Shown here: positions 33,458-41,874 of the stretch, piece after piece
Position numbering within the stretch: position 1 is the first letter of the stretch
Layout of the letters: each line of letters opens with the position of its first letter
Source of the DNA: DASRVA01 sp050732875
GTDB taxonomy: Bacteria > Gemmatimonadota > Gemmatimonadetes > JACCXV01 > JAHWKZ01
Direction of reading: 5' to 3'
Assembly: GCA_050732875.1 (NCBI GenBank)
Contig: JBOHRQ010000007.1
Coordinates: forward strand, 1 to 64,000
DNA length: 64,000 nt
Notes under the pieces: generated by a model
What the model was told of the DNA's origin: nothing
Databases searched by the model: none
What the model saw: only the letters and a program-made list of their open reading frames with translations
Program-made: the position numbers and the translations under genes

Positions 33458-34935
33458 CAGTAGATCAGGCTCTCCCGCTTCTGTCCGGTGTAGTCGATGT
33501 ACACGGTCTTCCACTCGCTGAAGAAGTCGATCGCGGTCCTGCCCATCTCGCGCAGGCCGACGCCGGTCGCCTTGGTGCCGCCGAACGGGAGCTGCGCCTC
33601 GCCGCCCATGGTCGGGCTGTTGACGTGGGTGATGCCGGTCTCGATCCCGCGGATGAAGCGGAAGGCCTGTGCGTTGTCGCTCGTGTAGATCGACGAGGTG
33701 AGGCCGTAGCGGGTATTGTTGCAGGTCTCGAGCCCCTCCTCGAAATCCTCCACCCGGATCACCGACAGCACGGGCCCGAAGATCTCCTCCTGGGCGATCC
33801 GGCCGTCGGGGTCGACCCGGTCGAAGACCGTCGGCGCCACGAAGAACCCCTTGTGATGCTCCTCGCCGGTCAGCGGCTCGCCTCCGATCAGGCACTTCGC
33901 GCCTTCCTCGCGGCCGATCTCGATGTACTCGAGGACGGTGTCGAACTGCTCCTCGTCCACTGCCGGCCCCATGTCGGTCGACTCCTTCATTCCGTCGCCG
34001 ACGCGGAGACCGCGGGTCAGCCCGACGAGGCGCTCGACGAACTCGTCGGCGATCGTCTCGACCAAGACCGCCCGCGAGGTCGCTGTGCAGCGCTGACCCG
34101 TCGAGCCGAAGGCGCCCTGCAGCGTCCCCTCGATGGCCAGTTCCAGATCGGCATCCTCGAGAACGAGGACGGGATTCTTTCCGCCCATCTCGCACTGCAC
34201 TTTCTTGAGCCGCTCGGCGCCGCTCGCATACAGCCGGCCTCCGACGTCGTTGGATCCCGTGAACGAGAGCGCCCTGACGCGCGGATCCTCCACGATCACC
34301 CGTCCAACGGATGCCCCCTCCCCGTACACGAGGTTGAGAACGCCGCCGGGCAGATGTGCCTCCTCGAACATCTCTACGATCATGTGCGCGGTGGCCGGGG
34401 TCAGCGAGGCGGGCTTGAAGACGACCGTGTTACCGGCCACCAGGGCGGGGGCGATCTTCCAGCACGGGATCGCGACCGGGAAGTTCCACGGCGTTATCGC
34501 GCCGACGACGCCGACCGGCTCGCGCATTGTGTAGGCGAACGTGTTCCGCATCTCGGAGGGCATCGTTTCGCCGGCCAGCCGCATGCCCTCTCCCGCCATG
34601 AACTCCAGGATGTTGAGGGTCTTGGCGACCTCCCCCCGCGCCTCGGAGAGGATCTTTCCCTCTTCGCGCGTCATCGTCCGGGCCAGCTCTTCGGCCCGTT
34701 CGCTCATCAGGCGATGCACGCGCGCGATCACGCGACCGCGCTCGGGAGCGGGGACGTCGCGCCACGCCGGCAGGGCCCGCGCCGCCGCCGTGATCGCCTC
34801 CTCCGCCTCGGCGGCCGTGGAGAGGGGGAGCTCGCCCAGCACGTCATCGGTGTCGGCGGGGTTCAGATTGGGCGCCCACTCCCCACTGTTCCCCGATCGC
34901 CACGCGCCGTCGATGTAGTTCCGATAGCGCTTCAC
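33457..34935 (-). CDS. NAD(P)+-dependent aldehyde dehydrogenase
   Basis: 492 residues, normal length. Cofactor loop GVVGAITPWNFPVAIPCWK, general base Glu249 in QCEMGGKNP, catalytic Cys283 in FGSTGQRCTAT, and EEIFGPVLSVIRV. In this cluster it most likely oxidises malonate semialdehyde or methylmalonate semialdehyde formed from beta-alanine or 3-aminoisobutyrate. Because it keeps the base Glu, it is a hydrolytic dehydrogenase rather than a CoA-acylating one. It overlaps the small membrane protein gene by four bases. Confidence 0.88.
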   Translation of the reverse strand: MKRYRNYIDGAWRSGNSGEWAPNLNPADTDDVLGELPLSTAAEAEEAITAAARALPAWRDVPAPERGRVIARVHRLMSERAEELARTMTREEGKILSEARGEVAKTLNILEFMAGEGMRLAGETMPSEMRNTFAYTMREPVGVVGAITPWNFPVAIPCWKIAPALVAGNTVVFKPASLTPATAHMIVEMFEEAHLPGGVLNLVYGEGASVGRVIVEDPRVRALSFTGSNDVGGRLYASGAERLKKVQCEMGGKNPVLVLEDADLELAIEGTLQGAFGSTGQRCTATSRAVLVETIADEFVERLVGLTRGLRVGDGMKESTDMGPAVDEEQFDTVLEYIEIGREEGAKCLIGGEPLTGEEHHKGFFVAPTVFDRVDPDGRIAQEEIFGPVLSVIRVEDFEEGLETCNNTRYGLTSSIYTSDNAQAFRFIRGIETGITHVNSPTMGGEAQLPFGGTKATGVGLREMGRTAIDFFSEWKTVYIDYTGQKRESLIY

Positions 34936-35342
34936 CCGGGGCCCGATCGCGCGTCATGCCGGAACTGCCAGGCGACGAAAAGGAGGGACATGATGAGGAG
35001 GACGTTGACGAACACGACCGCCTCGTCCGGCCTCCAACCGATCAACAGCATGAGCATCATGGCGAAGGTCTGCAGGAGCGCTCCGAGGAGGCAGAGGATC
35101 GTCATCGGGACCGCACGGAGGCGCACCACGATCGCGCCGATCGCCAGCATCCCCACGATCATGTAGAGCATGTATGCCGCGATCCGCTCGGACTGGTTGA
35201 TGGGGGGAGTCGAGTCGAGGATCAGATAGATGTACAGACCGAACACCGGGAGCAGCAGCAGCCTGGTGAGCTGTGTGGACCGGGCCATCTCGCGCACGGT
35301 CCGGCCTTTTTGCTCCATCGTTTCTGGCGATCTGTCCGTCAC
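34932..35342 (-). CDS. Small integral membrane protein of unknown function
   Basis: 136 residues with four predicted helices (LTRLLLLPVFGLYIYLIL; AAYMLYMIVGMLAIGAIVV; MTILCLLGALLQTFAMMLMLLIG; AVVFVNVLLIMSLLFVAW) and a Lys/Arg-containing start. No family recognised. It is locked into the operon: its GTG overlaps the aminotransferase stop, and its own stop overlaps the dehydrogenase ATG. It may be an accessory to transport. Confidence 0.6.
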   Translation of the reverse strand: MTDRSPETMEQKGRTVREMARSTQLTRLLLLPVFGLYIYLILDSTPPINQSERIAAYMLYMIVGMLAIGAIVVRLRAVPMTILCLLGALLQTFAMMLMLLIGWRPDEAVVFVNVLLIMSLLFVAWQFRHDARSGPG

Positions 35343-36661
35343 CCGGTCGCCGCCAGGCTGTCATCGAGAACGCCCAGCGCCCGGTCGATCTCGTCAGGCC
35401 CGATGTTCAGGCAGGGTGAGATCCTGATCACGTTGCCGTAGAGGCCACCCTTCCCGATCAGGAGCCCGCGCTTTCGCGTCTCCTCGAGGAGTCGGGTAGT
35501 CTCTCTGGCGGCCGGCTCCTTGGTCTTCCGATCGGTCACCAGCTCGATCCCCTGCATGAGCCCCATACCCCGGACGTCGCCGATCAACGGGTGCCGTGCC
35601 TTCAACTCCTCGAGCCCGTCACGGAGGCGCTTCCCCTGCTCGGCGGCATTCTCGACCAACCCTTCCTCCTCGATCACCTGGATCGTCGCCCGCGAGGCCG
35701 CGCAGGCGACCGGGTTGCCGCCAAAGGTCGAGATCGTGAGGCCTTTCCACTCGGAGGCGATCTCCGGCGTCGTCACCGTGACCCCCATCGGCATCCCGTT
35801 CGCAACGCCCTTGGCCATCGTCATCATGTCCGGGACGACGCCGTACTGCTCGATCCCCCACCACTTCTCCCCTGTTCGGCCCCAGCCGGTTTGGACCTCG
35901 TCGGCGATGAAGAGGCCGCCGTGGCGGCGCACGATCTCGGCGGCGATCTGATAGTATTCCTTGGGCGGGGCGATGAAGCCGCCGGCGCCCAGGATCGGCT
36001 CGGCCAGGAAGGCGGCCACGCTCCCCGGCGTGGTCGTCCGGATCAGCTCCTCGATGTCCTCGGCGCAGGCGACCCCGCACTCGGGGTAGGTGAGGTTTAA
36101 CGGACAGCGGTAGCAGTAGGGGGCCAGGGCGTGCTTGACGCCGGCCACGTAGTCGATCGAGCGCCACGGCGACTGGCCGGTCATGGTGACGGCGATCATC
36201 GACCGGCCGGAGTAGGCGTACCGCAGGGCGATCATGGCCTGGTTCCCGGTCGCCGCCCGGGCCAGCATGAGCGCGGTTTCGTCGGCCTCCGTGCCGCTGT
36301 TGGTGAAGAACGACTTGGTGAGATCGCCGGGCGTCAGCGAAGCGATCTTCTCGGCCAGGTCGACGATCGGGGCGGTCGGATAGAGGGTCGAGGTGTGGAC
36401 GAGCGTCTCGGCCTGCTCCTGGATCGCCTTCGTCACGGTCGGGTGGCAGTGTCCGACCGAGACGGTCAGGATGCCGCCGAAGAAGTCCAGGTACTCGTTG
36501 CCGTCGAAGTCGTACAGGAAGTGGCCGCGGCCCTTGGCCAGCGGCAGCGGCGTCTCGTAATAACGGATGACCGCGTCCCACAGGTAGCGGTCGTGCTTTT
36601 CGTTGATCTCGGCGGCGGTGACCGCCTCGGCCGCCACGCCGGTCTCGACTCGATCGTTCAT
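35339..36661 (-). CDS. Class III aminotransferase (beta-alanine / AGXT2-like)
   Basis: 440-residue fold-type I enzyme. The phosphate loop is FFTNSGTEADETAL, PLP-ring Asp254 lies in LFIADEVQTGWGRTG and catalytic Lys284 in TMAKGVANGMPMG. Sequence flavour is that of alanine-glyoxylate aminotransferase 2 and beta-alanine-pyruvate transaminases. In context it would convert beta-alanine or 3-aminoisobutyrate to the semialdehyde used by the adjacent dehydrogenase. It begins 13 bases after the beta-ureidopropionase gene. Confidence 0.88.
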   Translation of the reverse strand: MNDRVETGVAAEAVTAAEINEKHDRYLWDAVIRYYETPLPLAKGRGHFLYDFDGNEYLDFFGGILTVSVGHCHPTVTKAIQEQAETLVHTSTLYPTAPIVDLAEKIASLTPGDLTKSFFTNSGTEADETALMLARAATGNQAMIALRYAYSGRSMIAVTMTGQSPWRSIDYVAGVKHALAPYCYRCPLNLTYPECGVACAEDIEELIRTTTPGSVAAFLAEPILGAGGFIAPPKEYYQIAAEIVRRHGGLFIADEVQTGWGRTGEKWWGIEQYGVVPDMMTMAKGVANGMPMGVTVTTPEIASEWKGLTISTFGGNPVACAASRATIQVIEEEGLVENAAEQGKRLRDGLEELKARHPLIGDVRGMGLMQGIELVTDRKTKEPAARETTRLLEETRKRGLLIGKGGLYGNVIRISPCLNIGPDEIDRALGVLDDSLAATG

Positions 36662-36674
36662 CGCCTCGCTCGCG

Positions 36675-37550
36675 TCACAAGGGTTGCGCGATCTCCTCGT
36701 ACGTCTCCGGCCGCCGGTCGCGGTAGAACTGCCACGTCTGCCGGACGTCCTCGATCATGTCGAGGTCGAGCTCTGCGACCACGACGGCATCCTCGTCCCG
36801 GGGCGCCTGGGCGATGATCTTCCCACGCGGGTCGCAAAAGTACGACTTCCCATAGAACTCGCCGATGTCCCACGGCTTCTCGTGGCCGACCCGGTTGATC
36901 GCTCCGATGAAGTAGCCGTTGGCGACTGCGTGGGCCGGCTGCTCGAGCTCCCACAGGTACTCGGAGAGCCCGGCCACGGTAGCCGACGGGTTGAACACGA
37001 CCTCGGCGCCCTTGAGACCGAGGATCCGCGCCCCTTCCGGGAAATGCCGGTCGTAGCAGATGTAGACCCCGATCGTCCCGAACACGGTGTGGAAGACCGG
37101 ATAGCCCAGGTTGCCGGGCTTGAAAAAGAACTTCTCCCAGAAGCCGGGCGCGCAGTGGGGGATGTGATGCTTCCTGTACTTGCCCAGGTAGCTCCCGTCC
37201 GCGTCGTAGACCGCGGCGGTGTTGTAGTAGACGCCGGTGAGGTCCTTCTCGTAGACCGGGACGACGAGAACCATGCCGTGTTCCCTGGCCTTCTCGGCCA
37301 TGAGCCGGCAGGTCGGCCCGTCGGGGACGGGCTCGGTCAGCGCGTACCACTTGCGGTCCTGGTCGGCCGGAAAGTAGGGGCCGTAGAAGAGCTCCTGCAG
37401 GCAGCACACCTGAACGCCCTGCCCGGCCGCCTCCGCCAGAAGCGCCAAGTGCTTCTCGATCATCGCCTGCTTGATCTCCTCGATCGGCCGGCTGGCGTCG
37501 CCGTCGGGGATCGCGGCCTGGATCAGGCCGCCCTTCACGATGCGGGGCAT
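36675..37550 (-). CDS. Beta-ureidopropionase (N-carbamoyl-beta-alanine amidohydrolase), nitrilase family
   Basis: 291-residue carbon-nitrogen hydrolase. The catalytic triad is Glu53 in CLQELFYGPYF, Lys127 in KYRKHHIP and Cys165 in VYICYDRHFPE. Third enzyme of reductive pyrimidine degradation, releasing CO2, ammonia and beta-alanine. The IPH and FFKPGNLGYPVF segments match the ureidopropionase/carbamoylputrescine subgroup. ATG 37550 lies directly against the stop of the CoA transferase gene. Confidence 0.87.
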   Translation of the reverse strand: MPRIVKGGLIQAAIPDGDASRPIEEIKQAMIEKHLALLAEAAGQGVQVCCLQELFYGPYFPADQDRKWYALTEPVPDGPTCRLMAEKAREHGMVLVVPVYEKDLTGVYYNTAAVYDADGSYLGKYRKHHIPHCAPGFWEKFFFKPGNLGYPVFHTVFGTIGVYICYDRHFPEGARILGLKGAEVVFNPSATVAGLSEYLWELEQPAHAVANGYFIGAINRVGHEKPWDIGEFYGKSYFCDPRGKIIAQAPRDEDAVVVAELDLDMIEDVRQTWQFYRDRRPETYEEIAQPL

Positions 37551-38741
37551 CTAGACAATTCCTCTCTCTTCAAAACTGCTGATTTCAGAGCTCGTATAGC
37601 CCACCTCCGCCAGCACCTCCTCCGTGTGCTCGCCGAGCCGCGGCGGTCGACGCCGGATCGCGGCCGGTGAGGCCGAGAGCTGGACCGCGGGGCCGAGAAG
37701 GGGCAGCGCCTCTCCGTCTGCTCCCTCGACCTCGACAATCATACCGCGGGCCCGGGCCTCCGGCGAATCGAGCGCCTCGGGGACGGGGCGGATTCGGCCG
37801 CACGGGACGTCGACGGCCGAGAATGTCTCCATCCACTCCGCGGTCGGCCGGCCGCGAAGGATCTCCTCGATCAGGGGCACGAGGTGTTCTCGGTGCTCGA
37901 GGCGGTCGGCGTTCGTGCGGTAGCGGGGCTCGTCGATCCACCCGCCCCGCTCCACCGCCTCACAGAACCGCTTCCACTGCCGCTCGTTGCCGACTCCCAC
38001 GTTTATCCAGCCATCGGCGGTGGCGAAGGTCTGGTAGGGGACGATCGAGGGGTGGGCGTTGCCGATCCGGGTCGGCGCCTTCCCGCCCGCCCACCAGATC
38101 TGGGCGTGGAAGGTGAGGAGCGAGAGGAGCCCGTCGTGGAGGGCGACCTCGACCCGCTGCCCCTCGCCCGTGCGCTCGCGGACCAGGAGCGCCGCCAGGA
38201 TCCCCTGGACGGCCAGGAGGCCGGCCGTCTCGTCGCCCAGCGAGATCCCTACCCGGGTCGGCGGCCCGTCCGGGTGGCCGGTCAGGTCCATGACCCCCGA
38301 CTCGCCCTGCACGATGACGTCGAAGGCGGGCTTCCGGGCCGCCGGACCCTCGGCTCCGTAGCCGTTGATCAGGACGTAGACCACCCGCGACGCCCGCGCG
38401 TGAACCTCGTCCCAGCCAAAGCCGAGCCGGTCCAGGGCGCCGGGGCGGAAGTTCGAGATCAGGACATCCGCCCCTTCGACCAGCCGCCACAGGACCTCCT
38501 TACCGGCATCCTCCTTGAGATCCAGTGTACAACTTCTCTTGTTACGATTCACCGACGTGAAGTAGGCGCTCGCGCCACCGGCTCCGGGGACCCACGGCGG
38601 CCCCCAGCCGCGCGTGTCGTCGCCCCCCTCGGGGTGCTCGATCTTGACGACGTCCGCCCCCAGATCCCCCAGCAGCATCGTGGCGAAAGGACCGGCGAGG
38701 ATCCGCGTCAGGTCGACGACGCGGACACCGCTAAGCGGCAC
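37551..38741 (-). CDS. CaiB/BaiF family CoA transferase (class III)
   Basis: 396 residues. Start LSGVRVVDLTRILAGPFATMLLGDLGADVVKIEHP is the classic beginning of the family. Catalytic Asp is expected in KPAFDVIVQGESGV, and a Gly-rich stretch GWGPPW and RPGALDRLGFGW follow the usual order. These enzymes move CoA between carboxylic acids. No CoA transferase belongs to the known pyrimidine pathway, so its role (perhaps on malonate or 3-hydroxypropionate) is open. It overlaps the permease gene by eleven bases. Confidence 0.85.
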   Translation of the reverse strand: MPLSGVRVVDLTRILAGPFATMLLGDLGADVVKIEHPEGGDDTRGWGPPWVPGAGGASAYFTSVNRNKRSCTLDLKEDAGKEVLWRLVEGADVLISNFRPGALDRLGFGWDEVHARASRVVYVLINGYGAEGPAARKPAFDVIVQGESGVMDLTGHPDGPPTRVGISLGDETAGLLAVQGILAALLVRERTGEGQRVEVALHDGLLSLLTFHAQIWWAGGKAPTRIGNAHPSIVPYQTFATADGWINVGVGNERQWKRFCEAVERGGWIDEPRYRTNADRLEHREHLVPLIEEILRGRPTAEWMETFSAVDVPCGRIRPVPEALDSPEARARGMIVEVEGADGEALPLLGPAVQLSASPAAIRRRPPRLGEHTEEVLAEVGYTSSEISSFEERGIV

Positions 38742-40542
38742 GGGCGGGCTCGGGTCGGGGAACGGAACGACGCGCCGAGCCGAGCGCCGCGTAGCCGACG
38801 AAGGCGATCGCGAAGCCGACGAACCAGGCGTAGGTGTAGAGCGAATGGAAGAAGTCGGGCACGGCCGCCGGCGCGATCCACCCGGCGGCGGCCAGGAAGC
38901 CCGGCACGTTGGGCGCGACGGCCGCCACGAGGATCGCCAACGTCGCCCAGCGCCAGCCGTCCGCGTACCAGTACTCGCCCTCCTCGAAGTACAGGCTCGC
39001 GGTGTCGAGCCGGGTCCGCCGGACGACCCAGTAGTCGGCGATCATGATCCCCGCGATCGGTCCCAGGAGCGCCGAGTAGCCGATCAGCCAAGTGAAGATG
39101 TAGCCCTGGGTCGAGGCGATCAGCTTCCACGGCATGATCAGGATCCCGATCACGCCGGTAATCAGGGCGCCCGTGCGGAACGAGATCCATCTGGGCGCCA
39201 CGTTGCTGAACCCGATCGCGGGCGCGACCACGTTGGCGGCGATGTTGGTGGTGAGGGTCGCCACCGTCAGGCCGATCATGGAGATCGCGACCATCAGGGG
39301 CTGGTCGAACCTCGAGAGCAGGGCGACCGGATCCCACGGCACCGCCTCGACAACCAGGACGTCCCGAAACCGGAGCGCCGCCGCGCACGTCGCGACGATG
39401 CCGATGAACGAGAACAGCGCCATGGTGGTCGGAAGCCCGAGGATCTGCCCCCACGCCTGATCTCGCTGGCTCTTCGCGAAGCGCGTGAAGTCGGGCATGT
39501 TGAGGGAGAGCGTGGCCCAGAACCCGACCATTGCGGTCAGGCCCGGCAGAAAGAGGAGCCAGAAGCTCCGCGCCGGCGCGCCCTCCGGACTGCCGACCGC
39601 GGTCAGGATCGGGCTCGTCGTGCCCGCTGCGTCCCGCACCTCGGCGGCCACGTAGAGCGGCCCCGCGGTCGCCGGCCCTGCGTGCTGGATCGCGATCGGA
39701 CCGGCCCTCCAGGGGATCCAGCTGGCGGCCGCAAGGGCAGCCCGTGCCTCGGCCTCGGTGCGGCCCGCCGCCACGCGAACCTCCGCCGCCCGAACTCGGC
39801 CCTCGTCGGCCAGCGGGCGGACGATCGCACCGCCCTCCTCCACCACCAGCGAAGGCCGCGCGAACTGCTCGCTGAACTCGAGCGCCCGCGGGAGCCCGCC
39901 CGGGACCGTCAGCGCCCAGGCGAAGAGCGCGAGGCCGATCGCCAGCAGCATCGGGGCGCCCCACGACTCCAGCCACTTGATGCCCTCGGTCCCGCTCCAG
40001 GCGATCCAGACGTTGAGCGCCCAGAAGAGGAGGAAGGCCGCCAGCTCCCAGGCGTTGAGCCCCAGCCAGCCGATCGCCGGCGCCTCCCCCACCGCGGGAA
40101 CGATCACCCGCGTCAGCGCGTAGAGGGCGTGCCCGCCGATCCAGGTCTGGATCCCGAACCATCCGCAGGCGACGAGCCCCCGAAGGAGGGCGGGCACGTT
40201 GGCGCCCAGGATCCCGAACGGTGCCCTGAGCAGCACCGGGAACGGGATCCCGTACTTCGTCCCGGCGTGTCCGTTCAGCACCATCGGGAGGAGCACGATC
40301 GAGTTTCCCACGGTGATCGTGAGCAGCGCCTGCCACCAGGTCATCCCGCTCGCGATCAGGCCAGCGGCCAACATGTAGGTGGGGATGCAGACCGCCATGC
40401 CGATCCAGAGCGCGGCGATGTGCCAGAGGCTCCAGCGCCGCTCGTCGAACGTGGTCGGCAGCAGGTCCTCGTTGGCGTACGGGCTGGTGGCCAGGGCCTC
40501 GCGGTCGACGACGACGGCCACCCGCCCGTCCCCGGCCGTCAC
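38731..40542 (-). CDS. NCS1-family nucleobase:cation symporter with a large inserted loop
   Basis: 603 residues, about 110 longer than Mhp1-like relatives. Family features are TSPYANEDLLPTTFDERRW before helix 1, LNGHAGTKYGIPFPVLLRAPFG, GWFGIQTWIGG and LSLNMPDFTRFAKS. A segment of about 100 residues lies between helices 5 and 6, with Glu/Ala-rich and beta-like parts; the topology predicts it outside the membrane. Probably imports uracil, thymine or a hydantoin for the enzymes around it. Three start codons (TTG 40548, GTG 40545, GTG 40542) follow GAGGG; 40542 has the best spacing. Confidence 0.85.
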   Translation of the reverse strand: MTAGDGRVAVVVDREALATSPYANEDLLPTTFDERRWSLWHIAALWIGMAVCIPTYMLAAGLIASGMTWWQALLTITVGNSIVLLPMVLNGHAGTKYGIPFPVLLRAPFGILGANVPALLRGLVACGWFGIQTWIGGHALYALTRVIVPAVGEAPAIGWLGLNAWELAAFLLFWALNVWIAWSGTEGIKWLESWGAPMLLAIGLALFAWALTVPGGLPRALEFSEQFARPSLVVEEGGAIVRPLADEGRVRAAEVRVAAGRTEAEARAALAAASWIPWRAGPIAIQHAGPATAGPLYVAAEVRDAAGTTSPILTAVGSPEGAPARSFWLLFLPGLTAMVGFWATLSLNMPDFTRFAKSQRDQAWGQILGLPTTMALFSFIGIVATCAAALRFRDVLVVEAVPWDPVALLSRFDQPLMVAISMIGLTVATLTTNIAANVVAPAIGFSNVAPRWISFRTGALITGVIGILIMPWKLIASTQGYIFTWLIGYSALLGPIAGIMIADYWVVRRTRLDTASLYFEEGEYWYADGWRWATLAILVAAVAPNVPGFLAAAGWIAPAAVPDFFHSLYTYAWFVGFAIAFVGYAALGSARRSVPRPEPARAA

Positions 40543-40552
40543 CACCAATCCC

Positions 40553-41869
40553 TCAATGCGTCGACCCCGCTCCGGCCGTCCCCTTCCTGACCCGGTCGTT
40601 CCACGATTCGCGGGGGAGCCCCGTGTCGACCTCGACCATCGTGATGCATCCCTCGACCGGGCAGACGAGCTGGCAGAGGTTGCAGCCGACGCACTCGTCG
40701 TCGATCACGCGGGGCACGCGGGTCGGGCCCGGGAGCTCGATGCACTGGTGGGCGCCATCCTCGCACGCCGCGTAGCAGAGCTGGCATTCGATGCAGGTCG
40801 AGGGGTCGATGCTGGCGATGATCTTGTAGTTGAGGTCGAGGTCCCCCCAGTCCTGGTAGTTGGGGAGCGCGGCGCCGACGAGATCCTCGACCCGCGCGTA
40901 GCCCTTCTCGCGCATCCACTCCTCGAGGCCCCGCACCAGATCCTCCACGATCCGGAAGCCGTAGTGCATGACCGCCGTGCAGACCTGGACCGATGTCGCC
41001 CCGAGGAGCAGGAAGTCGAGCGCATCCTCCCACGACTGGACGCCTCCGATCCCCGAGATGGGGAGCGTGAACTCGGGCTCCTTGCCGAGCCGGGTCACCA
41101 TGTGGAGGGCGATCGGTTTGACCGCCGGGCCGCAGTAGCCGCCCGAGGTGCCTTCTCCGTCGACCGACGGGATCGGGCTCAGCGTGTCGCGGTCGACGCC
41201 GATCACGCTCTTGAACGTGTTGACCAGGCTGACCGCGTCGCCGCCCCCGCGCTGCGCGGCCATGGCGGGGTAGAGGATGTCGGTGATGTTGGGTGTCAGC
41301 TTGACGATCACAGGGGTCCTGGCGAACTCGGCCGCCCAGCGGGTGATCTCCTCCAGCACCTTGGGCTCCTGGCCGACCGCCGATCCCATGCCCCGCTCGC
41401 ACATCCCGTGCGGGCACCCGAAGTTGAGCTCGAGGCCGTCGCATCCAGTGTCCTCGCTCTGGCGGATGATGTCGCGCCAGTCCTCGCGGCTTTCGACCAT
41501 CAGCGATACCACGACGGCGCGGTCGGGCCAGGCCCGCTTGACCTCCGCGATCTCCTTGAGGTTCACGTCCAGCGGCCGGTCGGTGATCAGCTCGATGTTG
41601 TTGAAGCCGGCCACGTTCCGGCCCTGGTAGGCGACCCCGCCGTAGCGCGAGACCGTGTTGGTGATGGGGTCGCCGAGCGTCTTCCAGACCGCCCCACCCC
41701 AGCCGGCCTCGAAGGCCCGGTGGACCTGGCCGGCGGTGTTGGTCGGCGGCCCGCTCGCCAGCCAGAACGGGTTGGGCGAGCGGATGCCGGCGCAGTCGAT
41801 CGAGAGGTCGACGGGTCGCCCGCTCCGCGGGCGGCCGTTCTCGGGCAGGCCGTTGTGCGGCTCGTTCAC
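40553..41869 (-). CDS. preA: Dihydropyrimidine dehydrogenase, catalytic FMN subunit PreA
   Basis: 438 residues. FMN-binding TIM barrel of the dihydroorotate-dehydrogenase type (NPFWLASGPPTNTAG, LELNFGCPHGMCERGMGSAVGQ, ISGIGGVQSWEDALDFLLLGATSVQVCTA), followed by a two [4Fe-4S] ferredoxin domain (CIECQLCYAACEDGAHQC and CVGCNLCQLVCPVEGC). Together with PreT it reduces uracil and thymine to the dihydro forms with NAD(P)H. The GTG at 41869 is chosen for its GGAG site; the gene lies five bases after preT. Confidence 0.92.
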   Translation of the reverse strand: MNEPHNGLPENGRPRSGRPVDLSIDCAGIRSPNPFWLASGPPTNTAGQVHRAFEAGWGGAVWKTLGDPITNTVSRYGGVAYQGRNVAGFNNIELITDRPLDVNLKEIAEVKRAWPDRAVVVSLMVESREDWRDIIRQSEDTGCDGLELNFGCPHGMCERGMGSAVGQEPKVLEEITRWAAEFARTPVIVKLTPNITDILYPAMAAQRGGGDAVSLVNTFKSVIGVDRDTLSPIPSVDGEGTSGGYCGPAVKPIALHMVTRLGKEPEFTLPISGIGGVQSWEDALDFLLLGATSVQVCTAVMHYGFRIVEDLVRGLEEWMREKGYARVEDLVGAALPNYQDWGDLDLNYKIIASIDPSTCIECQLCYAACEDGAHQCIELPGPTRVPRVIDDECVGCNLCQLVCPVEGCITMVEVDTGLPRESWNDRVRKGTAGAGSTH

Positions 41870-41874
41870 GTGAA

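Noticed and set aside
38614..40590. 658-codon plus-strand open frame over the NCS1 permease
   Set aside because: The minus strand encodes an unmistakable transporter. The plus-strand product is a run of charged residues with no fold.
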